DNA of 64,000 bases from Primula veris (GCA_963682055.1 OY821749.1:7862336-7926335); one strand, 5' to 3'. Counted from the stretch's first letter, positions 11,351 to 24,221 are shown. The notes: generated by a model from the letters alone, not told the origin. Numbers and translations: made by a program.

Positions 11351-11617
11351 ATCCACTTCAACATATTTTGAAATTCTTGAATACTTTTGTAGGATAGAAT
11401 TGGAGCTGTGACCTGTAAACCGTATTAAAGTTGTGATTGTTAAATCTAATAAAGTGTAGTTGTGATTGTTAAATCTAATAAAGTGTAGTTTTGATGTTAA
11501 ATACAAAGATAATAATATTGATTATGATGTGGTTGCTCTAAGCAATCAAACTTATAAGATAGTATAATAGTCTTATCGATATCAGGATCAATGGAGGCAC
11601 AATCATATCAGTTAGAG

Positions 11618-11622
11618 AAAAT
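11618..11622. repeat. target site duplication AAAAT (left)
   Basis: AAAAT precedes TGTTGG of the left LTR and recurs at 20058-20062. The unoccupied site in copy A has a single AAAAT before CGAAGCGACG, which proves the insertion boundaries. Confidence 0.95.
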
Positions 11623-13260
11623 TGTTGGTGTTGGTACTATTTCGAATACAATAATGAAAGGACAATAAATAAAAGAGACAGGAACGCAAAGGAAATAAAC
11701 AATTTTATTTCTCACAATTGGAATATAAATTACAATTCCTGACTCAACAAATAAATAAAACTGCTGGACTGAAATAAAGAAACTGCCGGACTGTTTTAAA
11801 GAAACTGCCGGACTGGTTTTACAGAAACTGCCGGACTGGTTTTACAGAAACTGCCGGACTGGTTTTAACAAACTGCCGGACTGGTTTTAAACAAACTGCC
11901 GGACTGGTTTTAAACAAAACTGCCGGACTGGTTTTAACAAACTGCCGGACTGGTTTTAAACAAACTGCCGGACTGGTTTTGAACAAAACAAACTGGACTG
12001 GTTTTAAAGCGTAAAAAACTGCCGGATTGGTTTTTAACAAATAAAAAACTGCCGGACTGTTTTTTGTAAATACTGGAAATTACAGAACTGAAAAGTAAAT
12101 AACAGAATCGAAAGACTGAAAGTAAACAGTACTGAAATGTAAATACAGAAAAGAAACAGTACAGGAAAGTAAATTACAGAAATGAAACGGTACTGAAATG
12201 AAATGGACAGAAAGTAAAAGACTGAAAAATAAATAACAGAAAGTAAAAGAAGAGGCAACTGCTGAGCAGTTTCCCTTAAACAATATTTCCCGAACCACCT
12301 TTAAAGGTTTCTGGTTTCGGGACTTTGTTCCCAAGGTACAACTTCTATCTCAGAGTGGCTCGTATGGAAACCGGCACCGAACCACAGGTCGAGCTGTTGG
12401 TGGTGCGGTTCTCTCTCACTAAGTGTATGCTTATGCTGTGAGTTGTGTGTTGAAATGAGAGGGGGATGGCTGCCTTTTATAGGCTCTACTGAAACCGCAA
12501 CCATAAATGTTGGTCTTTAATTCTGGGAGTTACACCCCCAGAATCCGCTCAATCAATTCTGAAACCGCAGCATTTACTCTCATTCATTGCTGACGTTTCT
12601 CTTGCTGGAAACTCTAGGGACTCCTTTTGTATTTTATACAAAACTCCCTATTCGGGTTTGGACCCAAGACCCAAGACCCAAGACCCAAGACCCAAGACCC
12701 GAGACCCGAGACCCGAGACATTCCCCAAATCCCAAATCCCAAATCCCAAATCCCAAATCCCAAATCCCAAGCCCACGCCCACGCCCGTGCCCGTGCCCGT
12801 GCCCGTGCCCGAGCCCGAGACCCGAGACCCGAGACCCGAGACACGAGACACGAGACACGAGCGAGCACGCGTGTGTGGTACACACTAATACTCTTAGGTG
12901 TATGTGGACATGTTAGTTTAATAACTACATGGGTTGGTATGGTATATATATTGTAAGATTAACTCTTAATCTTCCAATATGGGATTAATCAAAATGGTTT
13001 TCTCATTAACCATTTCGGTTTTTCCAGATTTTTTTTTTTTCCAGATTTGAGCTTCCGAGGTACCAACTTTGAAGCCACTTTGTATTCACACCCATTCTCC
13101 GAATAGGTCATGTGATATACCGTTACGAAGCTCGTCACCCGGGCTACTCAACCACGTTGATTACGGTATAAAAAACTCAGCGCTGTTACACGAAATAATG
13201 ACTCGAAGTTGGTCCAGTGACCATTCGGAAACACCCATGTTTTCACATGTTTTTCCAACA
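11623..13260 (-). repeat. LTR of the Copia element (3' LTR by orientation)
   Basis: 1638 bp. It contains a ~21-bp tandem array (AACTGCCGGACTGGTTTT units) at about 11764-12064 and a GC-rich array of 6-7-base words (GACCCAA, ATCCCAA, GCCCGT, GACCCGA) at about 12658-12868. It is 41 bp longer than its partner, mostly through extra units of the second array. Confidence 0.93.
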
Positions 13261-13737
13261 ATCCCCCACATGAATGCAATTGGCTGAAATTAAAATGCTC
13301 CTAAATGCATACGAGAGAAAACCGCAAGAGTTCACTGCATAAGGACAGGTAGCGCGCGCCTTGAACCTGCCGTAGTGACGTAAAATCTGATATGCTACTA
13401 TTGGGTAGCCTTTAAGCCTTGAACCCTTTAGCGTTTGTGCATACCAGGGTAATACGCACACAGTGTCCCCTCTACACCACTTACTAAGCCCTTTGGTTGT
13501 TGTCCATATTTGGCCGTGGACTGCCTTGGCAAAGTTCAACCGAGTGCTCTAGTGATTTAGCCCATGGCTCATCACATAGTATCGGCCATACACACTCGTC
13601 ATAGGTGATTTCAAGTCAAGGGTGTCCTGACTCACCCCTCTCGATCTTCGAGATACTTGTTTTCATTAAGAGCCTCATGCTCACCCTTAAGATGGTCTAG
13701 GTCTATCACTCTTTCATCCTAGAAATGGGCTGGGAAC

Positions 13738-16700
13738 TTAAGTTCCCGAGTGCTTTGTTCGGTCACCCCCACAGTTCGGTTTTCCCGTTGAACCCGACGC
13801 TGGAGAATCCAGTTCGGGTTGGGTTGCCTCTGAGGAGGTTTCCAGTTTAATGGGCTTCAACCCCATTCCCCTCGATGAAACTTCAACTCCTACCTGAGTC
13901 AAGCCTTTTGTAAATGGATCCGCTATATTGTCTTTAGATCTCACAAAATCTAAGGACACCACACCGTTAGCTAACAATTCTCTTACGGATTTATGTCTCC
14001 GACGAATATGTTGGGACTTTCCATTATACATATGATCCTGCACCCGTCCAATAGCCGACTGACTATCGCAGTGCATGCTTATTGCTGGGACAGGTTTCGG
14101 CCACATTGGAATTCCTTCCAGAAAGCTTCTCAGCCAATCAGCCTCTTCTGTTGCTAGATCCAACGCTATGAACTCAGATTCCATAGTTGATCTAGCTATG
14201 CACGTCTGCTTGGATGATCTCCATGAGACAGCTGCTCCTCCCATCACGAACACATATCCGCTAGTGGATCGTGTACTGTTGGAATCCGAGATCCAGTTTG
14301 CATCAGAATACCCTTCCAGTACAGCTGGATATCTGGTATAATGCAACCCTCGGTCTGCTGTGTATCTCATGTATCTGAGAAGTCTCATGATGGCCTTCCA
14401 GTGTTCCTCATTGGGATTACTGGTGTACCTACTCAGTCTACTCACTGAGTTGGCTATGTCTGGTCTAGTACAGTTCATGACGTACATCAGACTGCCTATT
14501 ATTCGAGAATATTCCAATTGTCTCACACTCTCCCCAAAGTTCTTTTTCAGGGTGGTTGAGATCTCTATCGGAGTTCTGGATGTAGCTCTACTATCTTTAT
14601 CAAATTTGTCAAGCATCTGCCTGACATAGTGAGTTTGAGATAGCGCATATCCGTCTGATGTCTTGGTAATTTTCATACCAAGTATAACATCAGCGACACC
14701 CAAGTCTTTCATCTCGAATTTTTGTGACAACATTTTCTTAGTGGAGTTGATGTTATCAATACTCCCTATTATAATCATGTCATCTACGTAGAGGCAGACT
14801 ACCACGTAGTCCTTTTCATTTCCTTTTACGTAGACGCATTTGTCACATTCGTTTATCCGAAAACCGTTTGATAGCATCACTCTATCAAATTTTTCGTGCC
14901 ATTGTTTAGGTGCTTGTTTAAGTCCATACAAGGACTTCACAAGTTTACACACCTTGTGAGCTTTACCTGGAACCACAAACCCTTCCGGTTGTTCCATGTA
15001 AATTTCCTCTTCCAACTCACCATTCAAGAACGCCGTTTTTACATCCATTTGATGTATTTCCAGATCGAACAGTGCTGCGAGAGCAATGACTATCCGGATT
15101 GACGTCTTCCTGGAGACAGGAGCATAGGTGTCGAAATAGTCGACACCTTCGGTTTGTCTAAAACCTTTCACTACAAGCCTAGCCTTGTATTTCTCGATTG
15201 TTCCATCGAGCTTTCTCTTCCTCTTGAAGATCCACTTGTGTCCTAGTGGCTTACACCCGGGTGGTAGATCCACTAGTTCCCAAGTGTGATTTTGTAATAT
15301 CGATTCAACCTCATTGTTGATCGCTTCCTCCCAATATTGGGCTTCCGGGGATGACATTGCTTGTTTGAATGTCGCCGGTTCGCCTTCTATCATGAAGGTT
15401 ACAAAATCTGGACCGAAAGTCGTTTCCTTTCTAGCCCTTTTACTACGTCGAGGCTCTTCTTCTTCTTCCTCCAACGGTTCACTTGCCCCCACATTTTCCT
15501 CACTGTTTGACTCCTCAGTCTCTACAGTTACGGAAGACTTGCGGGGAAAGATCTCCTCGAAGAAAGAAGCTTCTCGAGCTTCGATGATAGTATCTGCATG
15601 CACATCGGGATTATCCGACTTGTGCACGAGAAAACGATAAGCACTACTGTTTTGTGCATATCCTATGAACACACAGTCTACCGTCTTTGGCCCTATTCTC
15701 GTTCTTTTAGGAAGCGAGACAAGGACCTTCGCGAGACAACCCCAAACCCTTAAGAATTTATAGCTCGGCCTATGGCCTTTCCATAGTTCATAAGGTGGTT
15801 TATCACGCTTCTTATGCGGTAGCTTGTTCAATACATAGTTTGCGGAAAGCAGCGCTTCCCCCCACATGTTCTGGGGTAACCCAGAACTTATTAACATAGC
15901 ATTCATCATTTCCTTGAGCGTTCTATTCTTACGCTCAGCAACCCCATTCTGCTCCGGAGAGTATGGGGCTGTCGTTTGATGTATAATGCCATTTTCTGCG
16001 CATATCTGCGCAAACGGTGCTTCGTATTCACCGCCTCTATCACTCCTCAACATTTTAATCTTTTTATTGAGTTGATTTTCTACTTCGGTCTTATAAAGAG
16101 CGAATTTCTCTATCGCTTCGTCTTTACTTCTCATTAAGTAGACATAGCAGTATCTAGTACAATCATCTATAAACGTGATGAAATACTTTTTTCCTCCTCG
16201 CGTTTGTATAAACTTTAAGTCGCATACATCCGTATGTATTAGACCGAGAGGTTCAGTACTTCGTTCAATATGTTGATACGAAGACTTAGTTAATTTTGCT
16301 TCAACACAAATCTCACATTTATGTTGTTTATCAAAAACAAAATTAGGTAGTAGATTCAGTGATATTAATTTCTTCATAGAATTAGCATTCACATGACCTA
16401 ATCTACCATGCCATAAATTAAATGAATCGCAAGAATAAGCAAAAGACGTTTTATTAGCCACTTGGGCAACATTAACGGTTACATTATTCTTGGTACTGGC
16501 CTCGGCCTTAGTACCCATAATAGCAGACTCGGCCTTAGGTGCCGGAGTACCAACATTTAATTTAAACATGCCGTTGGTCATATAGCCACGGCCTACATAC
16601 ATTCCGTTCAAAGTGATTACAATTTTTGCAGATTCAAATACAAGTTTAAATCCTTTGTTCACCATCACGGACCCGGAAACCAGATTCTTGCGAATTTCCG

Positions 16701-18129
16701 GCACATGGAGCACGCCATTCAGTGTGAGCTCCTTTCCCGATGTCATCTTCAGCAGCACGGTTCCTTTTCCTTCCACCCTGGAAGTAGCCGAGTTCCCCAT
16801 GAAGCAGCTCTCATTGTCCACGGCCGTATAGGTCTTGAACATCCATTTGCTGGCACAGATGTGACTAGTGGCGCCTGTGTCTAGCCACCATTCCTTTGGG
16901 TTGCTCCCCACCAGGTTCACTTCCGAGACCACAGCACTCAGGTGCATATAGTCTTGTCCAGCATCATCTCCTCCCTCAGCCACATTAGCTTGAGCAGGTG
17001 CCCTCTTTCTCCCTTTCCCTTGGAACTTCCTCTTTGGGGGGGGTTTGGGCTTGTCGGTGCGCATCTTACAATCCGCGGCACGATGGCCCGGTTTGTTGCA
17101 CACAAAGCAGTCTCCCATGAATTTCTTCTTGAGAGAGGCACCGACTCCGCTGTCAAAGCGTTTCCGCTTAGACACAGCGTCCTCAACCACATGGGCCTTG
17201 GCAACCGCGTTGCCTGCTCCGCCACCGCCTTTCCTTCCGGATCGGCGGTTGCTTTGCTCAACATTGAGCCTCTCAATGAGTCCCTCCAAGGTCATAGCCT
17301 TTCGCTTGTGTTTCAGGTAGTTTTGAAACTCTTTCCAAGAAGGTGGCAGTTTCTCAATCATTAATGCCACTTGGAAAGGTTCGTTGATAACTAGCCCTTC
17401 AACCTCAAGCCTATGGTATATGAGTTGGAGTTCCTCAACCTGCTCGATGACACTCTTCCCATCAGTCATCATGTACTCATGAAAGTCCGTGACGACAAAT
17501 TTCTTTGCGCCAGCGTTATTCACTTTGTACTTTCGTTCGAGAGACTCCCAAAGCTCCTTTGCAGAAGCCTTGGGCTCGAATACACTGAAGAGAGTGTCAT
17601 CCAGAGCACACAGGATGTAGTTCCGGCATAGGTAGTCGCCGTGTTTCCACGCTTCCACCGCCGAAACCGTCTGCACGTCCTCATCGTCCTCGCTTAGGAC
17701 GGGTGCAGACTCCTTAAGAAACCGGGTCAGATTAAGGGCAGTTAAATAAAACAGCATCTTTTGCTGCCAACGTTTGAAGTTGTTGCCCCTAAACTTTTCC
17801 GGTCTCTCCAGTTGAGAGGTTGGCAACATTGGCATCGCCGGCGTTGCCGGAGCCTTGCCCTTTGCCCTGGCTGCAGCCACAAGCGCTGCCTTGGCCGCAG
17901 CCTTAGCAGCAGCCTGTGCTGCGGCCGCAGCCGCAGCCATAGCATCGGCCTCTGCCGCAGCGGCGTCGGCCGCAGCCTTTGCCGCAGCAGCTTCGGCCTC
18001 AGCTTGAGCCTGAGCCCCCCCACTCGCAGCGCTCGCATTGTTATGGCTACTGCCAATCACAAGTGCGCCCTGCACGTCTCCCGAAGGAACGGTGGGTGTT
18101 TGATCATCATTAGTCATCTGAAATGACAA
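13738..18129 (-). CDS. Copia gag-pol polyprotein, 1463 aa, intact
   Basis: The frame has copia order. It starts with an Ala-rich N-terminal segment (about residues 33-100), then a UBN2-type gag domain (about 105-300). A CCHC knuckle [14 protein letters not shown] lies near 341-354 and a protease with DTGA near 415. The integrase has an HHCC-type region near 570-620 and Asp/Asp/Glu in TDVCDL, SDRGGEY and [12 protein letters not shown] (about 630, 693, 728). Reverse transcriptase follows with YVDDM near 1114, then RNase H to about 1420. No stop or frameshift is present. The protein would form virus-like particles, reverse-transcribe and integrate the element. The start at 18129 is the first ATG after the leader; a second in-frame Met is four codons on. 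The Ala-rich gag extension, encoded by GCN repeats, is unusual. Lineage within copia (Tnt1/Tork-like wording) is tentative. Confidence 0.95.
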   Translation of the reverse strand: MSFQMTNDDQTPTVPSGDVQGALVIGSSHNNASAASGGAQAQAEAEAAAAKAAADAAAAEADAMAAAAAAAQAAAKAAAKAALVAAARAKGKAPATPAMPMLPTSQLERPEKFRGNNFKRWQQKMLFYLTALNLTRFLKESAPVLSEDDEDVQTVSAVEAWKHGDYLCRNYILCALDDTLFSVFEPKASAKELWESLERKYKVNNAGAKKFVVTDFHEYMMTDGKSVIEQVEELQLIYHRLEVEGLVINEPFQVALMIEKLPPSWKEFQNYLKHKRKAMTLEGLIERLNVEQSNRRSGRKGGGGAGNAVAKAHVVEDAVSKRKRFDSGVGASLKKKFMGDCFVCNKPGHRAADCKMRTDKPKPPPKRKFQGKGRKRAPAQANVAEGGDDAGQDYMHLSAVVSEVNLVGSNPKEWWLDTGATSHICASKWMFKTYTAVDNESCFMGNSATSRVEGKGTVLLKMTSGKELTLNGVLHVPEIRKNLVSGSVMVNKGFKLVFESAKIVITLNGMYVGRGYMTNGMFKLNVGTPAPKAESAIMGTKAEASTKNNVTVNVAQVANKTSFAYSCDSFNLWHGRLGHVNANSMKKLISLNLLPNFVFDKQHKCEICVEAKLTKSSYQHIERSTEPLGLIHTDVCDLKFIQTRGGKKYFITFIDDCTRYCYVYLMRSKDEAIEKFALYKTEVENQLNKKIKMLRSDRGGEYEAPFAQICAENGIIHQTTAPYSPEQNGVAERKNRTLKEMMNAMLISSGLPQNMWGEALLSANYVLNKLPHKKRDKPPYELWKGHRPSYKFLRVWGCLAKVLVSLPKRTRIGPKTVDCVFIGYAQNSSAYRFLVHKSDNPDVHADTIIEAREASFFEEIFPRKSSVTVETEESNSEENVGASEPLEEEEEEPRRSKRARKETTFGPDFVTFMIEGEPATFKQAMSSPEAQYWEEAINNEVESILQNHTWELVDLPPGCKPLGHKWIFKRKRKLDGTIEKYKARLVVKGFRQTEGVDYFDTYAPVSRKTSIRIVIALAALFDLEIHQMDVKTAFLNGELEEEIYMEQPEGFVVPGKAHKVCKLVKSLYGLKQAPKQWHEKFDRVMLSNGFRINECDKCVYVKGNEKDYVVVCLYVDDMIIIGSIDNINSTKKMLSQKFEMKDLGVADVILGMKITKTSDGYALSQTHYVRQMLDKFDKDSRATSRTPIEISTTLKKNFGESVRQLEYSRIIGSLMYVMNCTRPDIANSVSRLSRYTSNPNEEHWKAIMRLLRYMRYTADRGLHYTRYPAVLEGYSDANWISDSNSTRSTSGYVFVMGGAAVSWRSSKQTCIARSTMESEFIALDLATEEADWLRSFLEGIPMWPKPVPAISMHCDSQSAIGRVQDHMYNGKSQHIRRRHKSVRELLANGVVSLDFVRSKDNIADPFTKGLTQVGVEVSSRGMGLKPIKLETSSEATQPELDSPASGSTGKPNCGGDRTKHSGT

Positions 18130-18460
18130 ATTTAAAACCGTTTAGTTTCTCGCAAGAAAACTAAATTCTTTATCGCAAATACTAATTATAACTTAATTAG
18201 ATTGCTTCAAAAGAATAAAAACAATAAAAGATATTCTAGCGTGAAAATCAAATCACTTTTGATTTCACTAAGAATTCTTTATTATATTCTAGAATTAAAA
18301 GATTAAAACCAATTCGGATTTATTCTATGTGCAAATTTCAATTTCTAGTAAACTAGCAATGATTTTGCGAGAATAAAAACCGAGACGTCAACAACAATAA
18401 AAAAGAAAAGTCCTTTCTTATTTCGAAAATAGAAAAACCAAAAATGATATTGTTTAAGAT
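18130..18460 (-). other. Copia 5' leader
   Basis: Untranslated DNA between the 5' LTR and the gag start. It is AT-rich with no recognised canonical primer-binding site at its LTR edge. Confidence 0.7.
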
Positions 18461-20057
18461 TGTTGGTGTTGGTACTATTTCGAATACAATAATGAAAGGA
18501 CAATAAATAAAAGAGACAGGAACGCAAAGGAAATAAACAATTTTATTTCTCACAATTGGAATATAAATTACAATTCCTGACTCAACAAATAAATAAAACT
18601 GCTGGACTGAAATAAAGAAACTGCCGGACTGTTTTAAAGAAACTGCCGGACTGGTTTTACAGAAACTGCCGGACTGGTTTTACAGAAACTGCCGGACTGG
18701 TTTTAACAAACTGCCGGACTGGTTTTAAACAAACTGCCGGACTGGTTTTAAACAAAACTGCCGGACTGGTTTTAACAAACTGCCGGACTGGTTTTAAACA
18801 AACTGCCGGACTGGTTTTGAACAAAACAAACTGGACTGGTTTTAAAGCGTAAAAAACTGCCGGACTGGTTTTTAACAAATAAAAAACTGCCGGACTGTTT
18901 TTTGTAAATACTGGAAATTACAGAACTGAAAAGTAAATAACAGAATCGAAAGACTGAAAGTAAACAGTACTGAAATGTAAATACAGAAAAGAAACAGTAC
19001 AGGAAAGTAAATTACAGAAATGAAACGGTACTGAAATGAAATGGACAGAAAGTAAAAGACTGAAAAATAAATAACAGAAAGTAAAAGAAGAGGCAACTGC
19101 TGAGCAGTTTCCCTTAAACAATATTTCCCGAACCACCTTTAAAGGTTTCTGGTTTCGGGACTTTGTTCCCAAGGTACAACTTCTATCTCAGAGTGGCTCG
19201 TATGGAAACCGGCACCGAACCACAGGTCGAGCTGTTGGTGGTGCGGTTCTCTCTCACTAAGTGTATGCTTATGCTGTGAGTTGTGTGTATGAAGGTGTGT
19301 TGAAATGAGAGGGGGATGGCTGCCTTTTATAGGCTCTACTGAAACCGCAACCATAAATGTTGGTCTTTAATTCTGGGAGTTACACCCCCAGAATCCGCTC
19401 AATCAATTCTGAAACCGCAGCATTTACTCTCATTCATTGCTGACGTTTCTCTTGCTGGAAACTCTAGGGACTCCTTTTGTATTTTATACAAAACTCCCTA
19501 TTCGGGTTTGGACCCAAGACCCAAGACCCGAGACCCGAGACATTCCCCAAATCCCAAATCCCAATCCCAAGCCCAAGCCCAAGCCCACGCCCACGCCCGT
19601 GCCCGTGCCCGTGCCCACGCCCGTGCCCGTGCCCGAGACCCGAGACACGAGACATGAGCGAGCGCGCGTGTGTGGTACACACTAATACTCTTAGGTGTAT
19701 GTGGACATTTTAGTTTAATAACTACATGGGTTGGTATGGTATATATATTGTAAGATTAACTCTTAATCTTCCAATATGGGATTAATCAAAATGGTTTTCT
19801 CATTAACCATTTCGGTTTTTCCAGTTTTTTTTTTTTTCCAGATTTGAGCTTCCGAGGTACCAACTTTGAAGTCACTTTGTATTCACACCCATTCTCCGAA
19901 TAGGTCATGTGATATACCGTTACGAAGCTCGTCACACGGGCTACTCAACCACGTTGATTACGGTATAAACAACTCAGCGCTGTTACACGAAATAATGACT
20001 CGAAGTTGGTCCAGTGACCATTCGGAAACACCCATGTTTTCACATGTTTTTCCAACA
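18461..20057 (-). repeat. LTR of the Copia element (5' LTR by orientation)
   Basis: 1597 bp, with the same two minisatellites as its partner (about 18602-18903 and 19507-19655). The GC-rich array is shorter here. A 12-base insertion (TATGAAGGTGTG type) near 19284-19300 is absent from the other LTR. Confidence 0.93.
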
Positions 20058-20846
20058 AAAATCGAAGCGACGTTAACTACGTAGTTATTGACTTAAATTT
20101 GTTCTTGTGTATGACTTTACCGTGTCTGACTTATTAGTTGATTTATCCCTATTCGTTTGCTTGGAGTCTATATATATAAATATATGATTTCATGCCTATA
20201 TAATTATTATCACTCGAAAGAAAATAAGAGAGAGAAATAGTTAATTAAGTTGTTCGATATAAAATTGAGTTTTATTGTTAGATTGTCTTCGTTTGATTGT
20301 TATTGTAAGCATAGTTTGTCGGGTTGGAATAAAAGATAATTACTTTTTGTTTATTTAATGTTTTTTTTATTTGTAAACTTCAGGGCTCAGGAAAAAAAAT
20401 CGAAATCCAAATTCCGATTCGAGTCTGATCTGTAGGTATACCTAATCCGAGTCCTATGGTTTTAGATTAGATATGAGTTTCAATTTTAAATCTGTAAATC
20501 CGATCCGAAAATCCAAAACTTTAAATAATCCGACATTTAACCGAAATTATCCAAGTCTGTAATTATTTTTTTTCGGCAAATAAGAATATATTAAAACGCA
20601 AAATGTACCCAGATTTGCAACAATAGAACTAAAATCAAGATCCAACAATGTGGATACTATTTCAAAAAAATAAAAAATAAAATGTGGATACTACCCAACA
20701 ACAGATTAACACAATAAGTTATTCCTATAATGAGCAAACACCTAAATAGCTTGTTCATTTCACAGCCGTCTAAACAGACACTCACGCCCAAATATTCAGG
20801 GCGGTTTTATTTTCATCATCTTAGCTTCTATGGCATTGTGAGCAGC
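20058..20846. repeat. segmental duplication, copy B (second part)
   Basis: Continues the block interrupted by the Copia element: right target duplication, intergenic DNA and LINE 3' end, matching 3442-4231. Homology stops at GCAGCT, where copy A enters the Mutator-like element. Confidence 0.92.
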
Positions 20847-22217
20847 TATTATCTCGCTTTTAATTCTCTTTTTTGACCAATCTTTTGGATAATCATCAAA
20901 AGATTAACCTTTAAGGAGTTTAAAACAAGTATCTCCTCATCAAATCCTTTTCACACTTCAGTCTTACTCCCATTGTTTTCTACACCATCCACTTCCTCAT
21001 AAATTAATATTGACTCACCACCTAGGATCGCATCAAGAAAAGCTTTTTCCTGCTCTAGATCCATCTTTACCATTTCATCTGATTTTGCATTATTCAGCAT
21101 CTTTTTTACTTTATCTAGCTCATCAGACACCACTTCGATTGGTTTTCTCGAAACCTATCTTTGTCAGAACCTGATGAAACTAGCTGTAATATTCGACACG
21201 GTAATACATAAGCAACAAAATATATTCTTTTTGCTTGTAAATTCTATCATGTGTGGAGCCTTTTTTGGTTACCTTTATTGCTTGAATTCTTGGTAGCTGG
21301 TTTCGTTCCATGACTCCATCCCTCTCTGGTTTCTCGCTATCAACTTTCCTCAACGAAGCTAACACATCAAAAGAATTGCCCACTTATAGCAAATCCTTGC
21401 CATTTTCAATTATCAAACTACTCTTTTTAATGTCTTCTACATTTGATACATTCCATGTTTGTCAATTATTCTTGTTGTTTCCATTTCTGGCCATCATATG
21501 GGCGGAAGAAGTTTTTGATTTTTGTCTGAGATTCTACTCGTTACTGCACATTACCCCAGTTCACATAATTAGCAGGTTTAACTTGTTCAGTTTGTTGACG
21601 CATTCAGTTGCTATTTTTATGACCAAATGTGTTGCAATAATCACATCTAAATGGTTCCCATTGGTACTTTACTCCCACCTCCACAATTTCCCCACGGTAA
21701 TTGATTCTGACAGCGTTTGCAAGTTCTTTTTAAATATCTATCACCCCACACACGTGCGCAAACGACAAACTGGTTTTAAATTCAGTAGCTTGGTCCATGT
21801 ATAGTGGCTTTCCTAACTTACGAACAACTCTACTTATATTGTCTCCGGACCAAAACTCAACAGGGTTAACCCATAGGGGAATATTATTCATCTCTTCTTT
21901 ATTTAGCCTAAGCATTTGTTGCCATTTCCACAGTCATGACTCATGACCCTACCAAAAACATGACAAAATCCATCATCCAACATCGCCTGCATATCCTTTT
22001 GATTTGAGAACTCAAGGAAATAAAACCCCCTCTATGTGCATATCACATCTTTCAATCCTTTCCATAATCTTAACATTTCTTATTTTACATCATAGAAAGT
22101 AATCTAGCCCCGCACTAGGTACTAGATTACCCCATCTATCCCTATCCAACATTTCTTTTTCAGGTTCCAGTTCTACCACAACAAAATCATTGGCAACATA
22201 CTCCATATATATTGCCA
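20566..22217 (-). mobile_element. LINE remnant: ORF1 (DUF4283/zinc knuckle) and 3' end, no ORF2
   Basis: On the minus strand, from about 22217, a broken frame reads EYVANDFVVVELEPEKEM, then LWVNPVEFWSGDN..VRKLGKPLYMDQ..SLSFAHVC (21730-21915). A CCHC-like NYRGEIVEVGVKY..FRCDYCNTFGH follows near 21640-21720. This is the DUF4283 plus zinc-knuckle layout of plant L1 ORF1 proteins, with several stops. It runs on to a poly(A) tail at 20566-20573. No endonuclease or reverse transcriptase is visible between, so ORF2 is deleted. Confidence 0.75.
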
Positions 22218-22285
22218 TATATATTATATCATTTGGATTAATTAATAGGAGTATTATGTAGCCGACCTTGTTTTATTTACACTTC

Positions 22286-22293
22286 CATATAAT
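22286..22293. repeat. target site duplication CATATAAT
   Basis: The 8-base sequence is repeated at 22982-22989, flanking the MITE. Confidence 0.85.
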
Positions 22294-22981
22294 TAGGAGT
22301 GAGCAAAAACCGAACCGAATCGGTCAAACCAAACCAAACCAACCAAAAACGGAACCAAACCGATTGCCTATTGGTTTGGTTTGACTAAAAATTTCAAATA
22401 CCGATTTAGTTGATTCAACTTGCGGTTTCGGCGGTTTCAAAACCGAACCAATTACTTGTATACATTTATAAATATTTTTATATATCTTAAATATAATTTA
22501 AAAACATAGTTATAAATTATTATATATATAAAAATATGTGGAGTTTAATCTCTATTAGTAACATAAAATAGTAATAATGAGGCAAACACAATCACAATAC
22601 GAAGAATTTTTACTAGTAATGCAGTTTTTGAGTACGGGAATAAATTTCATCGTTCGTGATTTGAAAATTGTTTTTTTGACAATTGAAGATATGAATCAAT
22701 GAACTTCAAACTTTGATATTTTTAAAGAATTTACGCTTAAAGATATGATATTTTTTTAATTTTTGTATCGTTATTTTATGTAAAAGACATTTTATTTTCA
22801 AATTTTCATGTTTTCATTCATTATGTTACAAACCAACCGAACCAAACCGAATTTTATTGGTTTGGTTTGGTTCCAACCAATAATTTGGTTCAAATCGAAC
22901 CGAAACAAACCAATTACTTTTAATTGGTTTGACTCGTATTTTTGTCAAAAAATGAACCGAATCAAGTATTGCTCACCCCTA
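22294..22981. mobile_element. hAT-type MITE (TAGGAGTGAGCAA ends)
   Basis: A 688-bp non-autonomous element with inverted ends TAGGAGTGAGCAA and TTGCTCACCCCTA and an 8-bp target duplication. The subterminal regions are dense in ACCGAACCGAA and GGTTTGGTTTG words that pair with each other. There is no coding capacity. Confidence 0.88.
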
Positions 22982-23164
22982 CATATAATATATGAAATAA
23001 GTTTCATATCATACTATTAATATAACTCAACCCGAGAGAGTTGAGTCTGTCCAATTTTGTCCAAATTTTTCAAAAATACCCTATCTATAATATTATAATT
23101 ACTTTTAAATATCATCATTCAATTCAAATACATACATAACTTAAATACATCTTATTTTCTACAC

Positions 23165-23508
23165 ATTCATATTTCAAACAAAATCACCATATATGTATTA
23201 TTTTTATAAGTAAAAAACTATATTACTCTTTACATACTATCGTTAATTTATTATATTTATTTTTTTGATACTAATTTTTTAATAAAATATCAACTTTATT
23301 TGTCGAGATCGAATTTATGTCATTACGTATCGCACACATTCATATTCCAAACAAAATCACTATATATGTATTCTTTTTATAAGTAAAAAACTATATTACT
23401 CTTTACATACCATCGTTAATTTATTATATTTATTTTTTTGATATTAATTTTTTAAGAAAATATCAACTTTATTTGTCAAGATCGAATTTATGTCATTACG
23501 TATCGCAC
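23165..23508. repeat. 172-bp tandem duplication
   Basis: Two adjacent units (about 23165-23336 and 23337-23508) share AAACAAAATCAC, TAAGTAAAAAACTATATTAC and GTCATTACGTATCGCACAC with few differences. They are non-coding. Confidence 0.85.
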
Positions 23509-24221
23509 ACGTAACGTGTGGGTCACGATTACTAATATTTTATATGTTGTCGTATATATAATATTTGGATCAAGTAATGTTATGTAGCTTTTATTTTATG
23601 GACAATTTCATAAATCATACTAAATAAATATTTGATTTATATGTTTTATATGTTGTCATATATACAAAATATGTCATATCGCAAACAGAAATAGTTACAT
23701 TATTTTGTTTCCGAACGTACTAATCAGAGATGGCGTAGCGACAGATTTTAGTTTTATTGACCTATGTAGCTATTTAGTGAGAGATTTGTAAAAGATTTGT
23801 CTGTACCGGATTGGAATTTTTTTTTTTAGTGTATATTTCATTTGTATTTATTAATGTTATATTATTATGTATCTTTTATTTTATTAACACTTCCATAAAT
23901 TATATGAAATAAATCTTTGTTATTGCAATCCGTATGATATTCATTCCTTCACTAAATCATACTATATTGAATCTTCACATGATATATTTTTCTACTGCCA
24001 TGTGTAGAAAAGATTTAGGAAGATTAATATTTGTATATATATATGTTTCTATTATTATATACAGTACATCTCTTCCACCTACATTTTTTTCACCAATTCT
24101 TAACCATTTCTTTCATTAATTAACTAAATGTTTGCTATACCTTTGTAAATATCTCTTCAACAAGTTATCCAAAGGAAACCGTAGAAGTTCTCCAAGGAAA
24201 TACGGTTGGTGGGGTTCTCGC

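Larger units (their letters stand above)
9448..11622. repeat. segmental duplication, copy B (first part)
   Basis: Counterpart of 1296-3446, offset about 8.15 kb. It begins inside the PPR coding sequence (TCTGGGTTGATCGAC) and runs through the PMEI pseudogene. It stops at AAAAT, where the Copia element has inserted, and resumes at 20058. Confidence 0.93.
11623..20057 (-). mobile_element. intact Ty1/copia LTR retrotransposon
   Basis: An 8435-bp element bounded by LTRs (TGTTGG...CCAACA) and a 5-bp target duplication, with one unbroken gag-pol frame on the minus strand. The transcriptional 5' LTR is therefore 18461-20057. A polypurine tract (GTGGGGGAT on the minus strand, plus-strand 13261-13270) abuts the other LTR. 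The bases after the 5' LTR (minus ATCTTAAACAATATC) do not show the usual TGGTATCAGAGC initiator-Met primer site, so the primer is unclear. The LTRs differ at few positions outside their minisatellites, which implies a recent insertion. The empty site is retained in copy A. Confidence 0.95.

Noticed and set aside
11819..12334. Minus-strand frames with repeated KTSPAV peptides (also 18657-19172)
   Set aside because: Translations of the 21-bp LTR minisatellite, with no relation to gag or pol.
12587..12956. Several overlapping open frames on both strands in the LTRs (also 19437-19713)
   Set aside because: They are translations of the GACCCAA/GCCCGT minisatellite, open in all frames because of its composition.
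16938..17364. Plus- and minus-strand frames overlapping the Copia gag-pol
   Set aside because: Shadow frames of the 1463-codon polyprotein.
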